In this document: piece after piece, positions 7,453-14,012 of the stretch
How the letters are laid out: every line of letters begins with the position of its first letter
Numbering within the stretch: position 1 is the stretch's first letter
Assembly (NCBI GenBank): GCA_002717765.1
Contig: PBCB01000016.1
Location: 23,148 to 37,159 of the forward strand
Source: Fidelibacterota bacterium
GTDB lineage: Bacteria; Marinisomatota; Marinisomatia; Marinisomatales; TCS55
Length of the DNA stretch: 14,012 bases
Direction of reading: 5' to 3'
Translations under genes and position numbers: made by a program
Notes under the pieces: model-generated
What the model saw: the letters and a program-made list of their open reading frames with translations, nothing else
Databases searched by the model: none
What the model was told of the DNA's origin: nothing

Positions 7453-7473
7453 ATAGATAGACTATCTTTTTTT
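7444..7473 (+). terminator. Probable intrinsic terminator after bactofilin
   Basis: GATAGT (7444-7449) is the exact inverse complement of ACTATC (7461-7466), extendable by a T-G wobble pair, with a loop of about 9-11 bases and seven Ts directly after (7467-7473). The stem is short and AT-rich, so termination may be partial. The T tract ends directly at the atpZ start codon. Confidence 0.5.
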
Positions 7474-7716
7474 ATGACAAAAAACGATGATGATTTCATT
7501 CAAAGAACATTGAATGAATTTCAACGTTTCTTAAGATTATCTGCTCCAGCAGCAAGCGCTTCAAATACTCTTTTAGGGGGTATTATAAGTTTATCGCTAA
7601 TTGGTTATGTTATCGATATAAATTTTGATACCTATCCAACTTTTTTTATCATTGGGCTTTTATTTGGATTGATTGTTGGTCTTTATCAATTGTACAAATT
7701 CATAAATAAAAAATGA
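7474..7716 (+). CDS. atpZ: AtpZ-family ATP synthase accessory membrane protein
   Basis: This is an 80-residue protein with a polar N-terminus and two transmembrane helices (about 27-48 and 54-75). The core GGIISLSLIGYVIDINFDTYPTFFIIGLLFGLIVG has the glycine-rich first helix, the short acidic turn and the second glycine-spaced helix typical of the AtpZ/AtpQ family encoded at the head of F-type ATPase operons. In alkaliphilic Bacillus relatives AtpZ works with AtpI in c-ring assembly and divalent cation movement; whether that applies here is unknown. The ATG at 7474 directly follows a T7 tract and has no Shine-Dalgarno sequence. The gene overlaps the next by four bases (ATGA). Identification rests on size, topology and position. 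Confidence 0.8.
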   Translation: MTKNDDDFIQRTLNEFQRFLRLSAPAASASNTLLGGIISLSLIGYVIDINFDTYPTFFIIGLLFGLIVGLYQLYKFINKK

Positions 7717-8078
7717 AACAGTTACCAAATTATATTTTGCTTGCAGTATTAATTATAATCATTGGCTTTACTGTATATCCAAATAACAAAATTGAAATTG
7801 TCGTGGGGACTTTAACGCCATTTACCATTGCCTTGATTGAAACCTTTTTACTATTAAAGACTAGCCAAATCAATGCTCTTTCTACTACTAGAATATTAAT
7901 GATCGGCTTCGTTTTGAAGATGATATTTTTTGCACCCTTTTTATTAGCTCTTATTCACTTTTATGCTTTTAACACTCACTCATTTGTGTTTAGCTTTTTA
8001 GGTTCTTTTATAGCGTTTCATACGTTGGAAGCAATGTTTATAAATTCACTTTTTAACCATAAACAAAAAAAGTATTAA
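7713..8078 (+). CDS. AtpI-like small membrane protein of the ATP synthase operon
   Basis: This is a 121-residue, very hydrophobic protein with about four transmembrane helices (5-21, 29-49, 60-83, 89-113) and a lysine-rich C-terminal tail. Its place between atpZ and atpB, four-helix topology and size fit AtpI (ATP synthase protein I), a chaperone for c-ring assembly. The primary sequence is diverged: the clearest polar membrane residues are E43 after the second helix start, K69 in the third helix and H103/E106 in the fourth. It overlaps atpZ by four bases and atpB by one (TAATG), so translation of the three is likely coupled. I infer AtpI mainly from position; it could be a lineage-specific ATPase accessory protein. 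Confidence 0.7.
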   Translation: MKQLPNYILLAVLIIIIGFTVYPNNKIEIVVGTLTPFTIALIETFLLLKTSQINALSTTRILMIGFVLKMIFFAPFLLALIHFYAFNTHSFVFSFLGSFIAFHTLEAMFINSLFNHKQKKY

Positions 8079-8986
8079 TGATTTTAGGCGGTGAAAAGTC
8101 AACCGGTCAAAGCGTAACCCAACAAGTTGCTGATTATATAATTGGCCACGTTTCTAATTCTGACCAAGCTCATCCCATTTTACATTTACCTAGTATTTTT
8201 GGAATAGATATGTCTGTAACAAAACATGTAATGATGTTATGGATCGTAGCAATAGTGGTCTCTCTATCTATCATAGTTCCTATTCGAAGATTTTTACGAC
8301 AAACAACATATAATCCATCTACAGCTTCAAGCGCCATTGAGGCCATTGTGCAGTTTATAAGAGATTCTATTGTTGCTCCAAATGTTGGCCCAAAATGGGT
8401 CAATACCTGGACCCCTTTAATTCTTACCTTCTTCTTCTTCATTCTTTTTGCAAATGGCATTGGCATGATTCCTATTTTTGATTTTTTAGGGGTAACAAAT
8501 AAATTTGTACATTCTAATTTTATTGATAGCCTAACCCATGGTGGAGCAACTGCTACTGGTAATTTCCATGTTACCGCAGCTCTTGCATCCATTACATTTT
8601 TTGCAATAATTATCGCAGGTTCAAAAGCACACGGCTTTATTAATCACTGGAAAAACCTAGTACCACATGGACTTGCTTGGCCAGTTTATATCATTTTAAT
8701 CCCCATTGAATTAATGGGGATGATCGTTAAACCCTTTGCATTAACGATGCGATTAGCTGCGAATATGACGGGTGGACACATTGCTATTTTAGCACTGTTA
8801 TCACTAACGGCTATTTTTGCTGACAAATTTCAATCAACTGTGGCTGGGATTGGTGCTGCTTTAATATCGGTACCAATGGCTACAGCAATTTCTGGACTTG
8901 AAATAATCGTTGTTCTAGTGCAGGCATATGTATTCACATTACTAACTGCAGTATTTATTGGAATGGCGATTAATGTTCACCATTAA
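8078..8986 (+). CDS. atpB: ATP synthase F0 subunit a
   Basis: Subunit a forms the two half-channels that carry ions to and from the c-ring. This 302-residue protein has a periplasmic N-terminal region of about 47 residues and five or six membrane helices. The essential arginine is R225 in ALTMRLAANM. The position equal to E. coli E219 is H234 (TGGH), and the position equal to E. coli H245 is E275, followed by conserved Q282 in VQAYVFTLLTAVFIGMAI; the His/Glu pair is swapped, as in mitochondria and many bacteria. The start ATG overlaps the preceding stop codon by one base. At about 30 residues longer than E. coli subunit a, the extra length is mostly N-terminal, which is common outside Proteobacteria. 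Confidence 0.96.
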   Translation: MILGGEKSTGQSVTQQVADYIIGHVSNSDQAHPILHLPSIFGIDMSVTKHVMMLWIVAIVVSLSIIVPIRRFLRQTTYNPSTASSAIEAIVQFIRDSIVAPNVGPKWVNTWTPLILTFFFFILFANGIGMIPIFDFLGVTNKFVHSNFIDSLTHGGATATGNFHVTAALASITFFAIIIAGSKAHGFINHWKNLVPHGLAWPVYIILIPIELMGMIVKPFALTMRLAANMTGGHIAILALLSLTAIFADKFQSTVAGIGAALISVPMATAISGLEIIVVLVQAYVFTLLTAVFIGMAINVHH

Positions 8987-9006
8987 ACAAATAAGGAAAT
9001 AATAAT

Positions 9007-9222
9007 ATGGAACCTACAACATTTCTCCCAATTGGACTTGGCCTGATTGTCATAGGCGCTGCTATGGGCATTGGAAAATTTGCATCTGCTGCTGCAGAAA
9101 GCATTGCTCGTCAACCTGAAGCTGCTGATAAGATTACTGGCGCTGTCAATTTGCCTTTATTCTTGCTTGAAGGCGTTGCTATCTTAGCTGAAGTATTCGC
9201 TTTCTTAATGCTTGTTCTTTAA
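9007..9222 (+). CDS. atpE: ATP synthase F0 subunit c
   Basis: This 71-residue hairpin of two transmembrane helices forms the rotating ring. The glycine-rich first helix (IGAAMGIGKF) leads into the polar loop ARQPE at 34-38, which contacts gamma/epsilon. The second helix carries the ion-binding carboxylate E55 in LLEGVAIL. The Na+ type residues (glutamine in helix 1, serine after the glutamate) are absent: an isoleucine occupies the first position and G56 the second, so the ring should be proton-driven. A second glutamate, E62 (AEVF), lies seven residues later on roughly the same helix face, which is unusual. AAGGA with A-rich flanks precedes the ATG, the best ribosome binding site in the atp operon, fitting the need for many copies of c. 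An inverted repeat spans the stop codon. Confidence 0.96.
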   Translation: MEPTTFLPIGLGLIVIGAAMGIGKFASAAAESIARQPEAADKITGAVNLPLFLLEGVAILAEVFAFLMLVL

Positions 9223-9227
9223 GAACA
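9213..9227 (+). repeat. Inverted repeat across the atpE stop codon
   Basis: A 15-base odd palindrome (TGTTCTT, one central base, AAGAACA) surrounds the atpE stop codon. As RNA it would form a stem of about five pairs with a five-base loop. No T tract follows, so it is not a terminator. It could slow 3'-5' decay of atpE mRNA, or be chance. Confidence 0.5.
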
Positions 9228-9256
9228 TAGAAAAAGCAAATTCATAGGAACATGAA

Positions 9257-9802
9257 ATGAATTTCTTAGTTATAGCTATTTTTGCAGGCGATAGTGGAGG
9301 TAAAAATCTATTAACTCAAGTAACGCCAGGACTATATATATGGACAATAATTACATTTTTATTGCTTTTTTATATCCTTGCAAAGTTCGCTTGGAAGCCC
9401 CTGTTAAAAATGCTCGAAGAAAGAGAAAGCTTGATTAAGAATTCTCTAGATGATGCTGAAAAAGCTCGTCAAGAATTAGAGAAGCTTAATTCAGAATCAG
9501 AGGCAATAATTTCTAAAGCCCGCTCTGATGCCCAATCAATCCTTTCTGATGGAAAAGCAGCTGCTGAAAAAATCAAAGAAGATACGATTTCAAAAGCAAA
9601 AGATGAGGCAGATAAAATTAGAGAAGATGCCCAGCATCAAATCCAAGTTGAAAAGGATAAGGCAATTACTGACATTAAAAAAGAAGTTGTCGATTTATCA
9701 ATTTCAGTAGCTGAGAAACTAATTAACAAAAATATCAGCGAACAAGATAACAGTTCATTGATAGAAGAATCCTTGAAAAAAATCAAAAAATATGAAGCTT
9801 GA
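9257..9802 (+). CDS. atpF: ATP synthase F0 subunit b
   Basis: Subunit b is the peripheral stalk that ties F1 to subunit a. The 181-residue protein has a hydrophobic N-terminal stretch, one transmembrane helix at about 26-43, the usual FAWKPLLKMLEERE junction at 44-57, and then a long, highly charged, alanine-rich helix to about residue 165 (repeated EKAR, SKAR, DEADKIREDA patterns) that forms the dimeric stalk, ending in a lysine-rich delta-binding tail. AGGA lies about nine bases before the ATG. An ATG at 9252 opens only a two-codon frame and is not the start. The gene overlaps atpH by 11 bases. Length is close to that of other bacterial b subunits with an extended N-terminus. Confidence 0.94.
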   Translation: MNFLVIAIFAGDSGGKNLLTQVTPGLYIWTIITFLLLFYILAKFAWKPLLKMLEERESLIKNSLDDAEKARQELEKLNSESEAIISKARSDAQSILSDGKAAAEKIKEDTISKAKDEADKIREDAQHQIQVEKDKAITDIKKEVVDLSISVAEKLINKNISEQDNSSLIEESLKKIKKYEA

Positions 9803-10331
9803 TCAAAGAGCAAAGCAGTACTCTGAAGCCTTGTTTAATGTAGCGGTTAAATCTCAATCTGAGATAGATGCTAAAGATTCTCTTGCTAATTTATGCAATG
9901 CCATAAGATCCTCTGCTGAATTTAGATCATTTTTACTCTCAAAAAGAGTATCCAATATTGATAAGGCCAAGGCAACAAAAGAAGCATTTGGAGATAAATG
10001 CCATGAAATTATTAGTGAGTTTATTGCTCTTTCTAATAATGATAATCTTGTAAAGATTATACCCTTAGTTAGTAAACACTACAATCGCATGCTTGCAGAT
10101 AAAAAAAATATTGTAAATGTTATAGCTGATGTAACAATTGATCTAGCCGAAGATAAAAAGGCGCAACTCAAAACATTACTTGATCAAGCCTTGAATAAAA
10201 ATACAGAGATTTCATTCAAGGTTGACCCGGATCTTATTGGTGGAATTAGGTTGAGAGTCGGCAATGAACTTGTAGATGCTTCAATAGTAAATCATTTAAA
10301 AAACATGCGTCAAGAAATGTTAGACGCGTAA
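9792..10331 (+). CDS. atpH: ATP synthase F1 subunit delta
   Basis: Delta joins the top of the alpha3beta3 head to the b stalk. The 179-residue length is normal. The N-terminal helical domain (DQRAKQYSEALFNVAV at 4-19) binds alpha, and the C-terminal segment DPDLIGGIRLRVGNELVDAS at 144-163 is the family signature. The start lies inside atpF with an 11-base overlap and no Shine-Dalgarno sequence, which points to translational coupling with subunit b, its direct partner. The gene is followed by atpA after 16 bases. Confidence 0.94.
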   Translation: MKLDQRAKQYSEALFNVAVKSQSEIDAKDSLANLCNAIRSSAEFRSFLLSKRVSNIDKAKATKEAFGDKCHEIISEFIALSNNDNLVKIIPLVSKHYNRMLADKKNIVNVIADVTIDLAEDKKAQLKTLLDQALNKNTEISFKVDPDLIGGIRLRVGNELVDASIVNHLKNMRQEMLDA

Positions 10332-10347
10332 TACCTAGAAAGAGACT

Positions 10348-11871
10348 ATGGAAATCAAAACTGATAATATTACCGCACTACTTCAAGAACAGATCAAGAA
10401 GTTTGATTTATCTGTTGATGTATCTGAGGTTGGCGAAGTAATTGAAATAGGAGATGGAGTTGCCCGTGTTTCGGGTCTTGAAAAAGTCATGAGCTCAGAA
10501 CTTGTTGAGCTCCCAAATGATGTTTACGGCATGGCTCTTAATTTGGAAGATGATAATGTTGGCGTGGTTTTATTTGGTGAATCTAGCCATGTTAAAGAAG
10601 GTGATCTTGCAAAACGAACAGGAAAAGTGGTTGAGGTGCCAGTAGGTGATGCAATGCTGGGGCGCGTTGTTAACCCATTAGGTCAGCCCGTTGATGGTAA
10701 AGGAGCAATTGACACTAAAGATTTCCTTCCTATTGAAAGAAAAGCATTAGGTGTTATGTCGCGCTCACCAGTCAATCAACCTTTACAAACAGGTATCAAA
10801 GCTGTTGATAGCATGATACCAATTGGTCGGGGTCAGCGCGAGCTCATTATTGGTGATCGTCAAACTGGAAAAACTGCGGTAGCGGTTGATGCAATTATCA
10901 ACCAAAAATATACCCATGAGACAGATTCGCCAGTTTACTGTATTTATGTTGCGATTGGCCAAAAAGCATCTACTGTTGCTTCTATTGTTGCTGAGCTAGA
11001 AGCAAATGGGGCAATGGAGTATACTACAGTAGTTTCTTCAAGCGCTTCCGATGAAGCCCCATTGCAATATATTGCACCATACTCTGGCTGTGCAATGGGA
11101 GAGTATTTCAGGGATAATGGAAAAGACGCATTAATTATTTATGATGATTTATCAAAACAAGCTGTTGCTTATCGTCAGATGTCACTTATTCTTAGAAGGC
11201 CTCCTGGAAGAGAAGCATTTCCGGGCGATGTTTTTTATCTCCATAGCCGACTATTAGAAAGAGCATCTAAACTTTCTGATGACCTTGGCGGTGGATCATT
11301 AACAGCCTTACCAATTATTGAGACACAAGAAGGAGATGTATCTGCCTATATTCCAACAAACGTGATTTCAATTACTGATGGACAGATATATTTAGAGAAA
11401 AATTTATTTAACTCTGGGGTTCGACCTGCTATTGATGTCGGCATTTCAGTTTCTCGCGTAGGTGGGAATGCGCAAATTAAGGCAATGAAAAGTGTTGCAG
11501 GTACGCTTCGATTAGACCTTGCGCAATATCGCGAACTTGAAGCTTTTGCAAAGTTCGGCTCAGATCTTGACAAAAATACTTTAGCTCAATTGACTCGAGG
11601 TGAGCGCATGGTAGAGATTCTTAAGCAAGGACAATATGTACCTATGCCAGTTGAAAAACAGGTTGCAATAATTTTTGCAGTATCAAAAGGGTATTTGGAC
11701 TCTGTTCCCGCTGATAAGGTAGCTGAATTCGAATCAAGCCTTTTTGATTATTTAGAAGCAAATAACGCTAATGATTTAAAAACGATTATCAAGGAAGGCG
11801 TTATTTCAGACAAATTAGAAACTAGTCTTGAAAAAGCAATCTCGGCATTTGCAAATGGGTTTACCGTTTAA
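10348..11871 (+). CDS. atpA: ATP synthase F1 subunit alpha
   Basis: Alpha is the regulatory nucleotide-binding subunit of the F1 head. At 507 residues it is close to E. coli alpha (513) and similar along its length. Landmarks are the N-terminal beta-barrel (about 25-95), the P-loop GDRQTGKTA at 169-177 with K175, the [11 protein letters not shown] block at about 231-241, the Walker B region [10 protein letters not shown] at 261-270, and the arginine finger R370 in [11 protein letters not shown], which completes the catalytic site on beta. The ATG follows a purine-rich GAAAGAG. Nothing is missing, and it should be fully functional. Confidence 0.98.
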   Translation: MEIKTDNITALLQEQIKKFDLSVDVSEVGEVIEIGDGVARVSGLEKVMSSELVELPNDVYGMALNLEDDNVGVVLFGESSHVKEGDLAKRTGKVVEVPVGDAMLGRVVNPLGQPVDGKGAIDTKDFLPIERKALGVMSRSPVNQPLQTGIKAVDSMIPIGRGQRELIIGDRQTGKTAVAVDAIINQKYTHETDSPVYCIYVAIGQKASTVASIVAELEANGAMEYTTVVSSSASDEAPLQYIAPYSGCAMGEYFRDNGKDALIIYDDLSKQAVAYRQMSLILRRPPGREAFPGDVFYLHSRLLERASKLSDDLGGGSLTALPIIETQEGDVSAYIPTNVISITDGQIYLEKNLFNSGVRPAIDVGISVSRVGGNAQIKAMKSVAGTLRLDLAQYRELEAFAKFGSDLDKNTLAQLTRGERMVEILKQGQYVPMPVEKQVAIIFAVSKGYLDSVPADKVAEFESSLFDYLEANNANDLKTIIKEGVISDKLETSLEKAISAFANGFTV

Positions 11872-11874
11872 ATA

Positions 11875-12729
11875 ATGGCTAATCTTAAAGATATTCGTGA
11901 TCGAATTAAATCGGTCAAAAGTATTCAAAAGGTTACCAAAGCAATGAAAATGGTTGCAGCTGCGAAAATGCGAAGAGCTCAAGAAAATATGGAGAAAGCC
12001 AGGCCCTACAATCACCGTTTAGTAGAAATTATTCAGCACTTACTTCCATCCGTAGAAAGAGATATGCTGCCATTGTTAGAGGTGAGAGATGTAAAAAGAG
12101 TAGCGTATGTTGTTGTCACGTCTGATAGGGGATTGGCTGGCTCTTTTAATAGCAGTATATTAAGAAAAGCTCATAATGATATTGATGAATTTGGTAAAGA
12201 AAATGTGGATATTTTCTGTATTGGTAAAAAAGCCAATGATTATTTTAAATCTAGACAATATAATATAGTTGATTCATATTTTGATTTTTGGAATGAATTA
12301 AACTTTAATCAATCAATGAAAATTGGAAGCACGATAATTAATCACTTTCTTGATCAGTCTGTTGATGAGATTCGAGTTATTTATAATGAATTTGTAAACG
12401 TCGCGACCCAAGCAGTTATTACGGAAAAGTTACTGCCAATTGAATTGCATGATGAAGAACTAACTGATATTGATTATCTTTATGAACCATCTAAGAAGAA
12501 AATTGTCAAATCATTGATTCCGCGCTACTTAAATGCGCAAGTATGGAAATACTTATTGGAATCGTACGCTAGCGAGCAAGCTGCAAGGATGGTTGCAATG
12601 GAAAACGCTACAAGCAATTCTGAAGATATGATAAAAAATTTAACATTAGAATTTAACAAAGCACGCCAAGCTGCCATAACAACAGAGATGTTAGAGATTG
12701 TTAGTGGAGCTGAGGCGCTAAAAGAATAA
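11875..12729 (+). CDS. atpG: ATP synthase F1 subunit gamma
   Basis: Gamma is the central rotating shaft. The 284-residue protein has the conserved N-terminal helix (LKDIRDRIKSVKSIQKVTKA, then MKMVAAAKMRRAQ) and C-terminal helix (NLTLEFNKARQAAITTEM, then LEIVSGAEAL) that form the coiled coil inside the alpha3beta3 head, with the globular Rossmann-like domain between (VVTSDRGLAGSFN near 83-95). Length matches E. coli gamma (about 287), so no long regulatory insertion is present. It starts three bases after the atpA stop with no Shine-Dalgarno sequence and is followed by atpD after 12 bases. Confidence 0.97.
   Translation: MANLKDIRDRIKSVKSIQKVTKAMKMVAAAKMRRAQENMEKARPYNHRLVEIIQHLLPSVERDMLPLLEVRDVKRVAYVVVTSDRGLAGSFNSSILRKAHNDIDEFGKENVDIFCIGKKANDYFKSRQYNIVDSYFDFWNELNFNQSMKIGSTIINHFLDQSVDEIRVIYNEFVNVATQAVITEKLLPIELHDEELTDIDYLYEPSKKKIVKSLIPRYLNAQVWKYLLESYASEQAARMVAMENATSNSEDMIKNLTLEFNKARQAAITTEMLEIVSGAEALKE

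Positions 12730-14012
<1,283 letters not shown>

Noticed and set aside
8170..8592. A 140-codon antisense open frame within atpB
   Set aside because: It lies opposite a conserved gene and the translation resembles no protein family. Antisense frames of this length arise readily from the coding frame.
9252..9260. An upstream ATG and two-codon frame before atpF
   Set aside because: ATG AAA TGA is too short to be a meaningful leader and probably arises from the A-rich spacer. The ATG at 9257 gives the normal b subunit.

Overview
The window is an AT-rich, densely packed bacterial chromosome segment with core housekeeping genes and almost no non-coding DNA (no gene-free stretch reaches 300 bases). 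The organism is Gram-negative-like: it has SecD, an inner-membrane-anchored M23 peptidoglycan peptidase and a bactofilin. Several genes lack a clear Shine-Dalgarno sequence. The atp genes run atpZ-I-B-E-F-H-A-G-D in one series, unlike Bacteroidetes, where atpD/atpC are usually separate. My best guess is an uncultured, streamlined marine lineage of the FCB/Marinimicrobia type. That is an impression from protein style only, not a demonstrated placement.

Left part, minus strand (1-2680): threonine dehydrogenase (tdh) and 2-amino-3-ketobutyrate CoA ligase (kbl) are joined by a 4-base GTGA overlap and followed by the start of secD, which is cut by the window edge. Tdh and Kbl together convert threonine to glycine plus acetyl-CoA. 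Centre-left, plus strand (2773-4647): a five-helix membrane protein of unknown function and an APC-superfamily amino-acid permease are transcribed divergently from tdh across a 92-base promoter region. The permease may supply substrate to the threonine pathway.

Centre (4683-7452): parA-parB-M23 peptidase-bactofilin, head to tail, with an 11-base parA/parB overlap and 3-base gaps after that. This places chromosome segregation, a membrane-bound cell-wall hydrolase and a cytoskeletal scaffold in one apparent operon. It ends in a hairpin plus T7 tract that looks like an intrinsic terminator. A candidate sigma-70-type promoter for the atp operon overlaps the first arm of that hairpin.

Right part (7474-14012): the F-type ATP synthase operon, with the accessory membrane proteins AtpZ and an AtpI-like protein, then subunits a, c, b, delta, alpha, gamma and a beta subunit truncated by the window end. 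The c subunit has the usual ion-binding glutamate (E55) and a second glutamate two helical turns later (E62). Subunit a has the histidine/glutamate pair swapped relative to E. coli. The c subunit lacks the Na+-binding residues, so proton coupling is expected.

The parAB-to-atp order resembles the widespread origin-proximal arrangement (gidAB-parAB-atp), so this segment is probably near oriC. I see no mobile element, CRISPR array, RNA gene or defence system. The least explained items are the parAB-M23-bactofilin grouping, the unknown five-helix protein, and the two-carboxylate c subunit.
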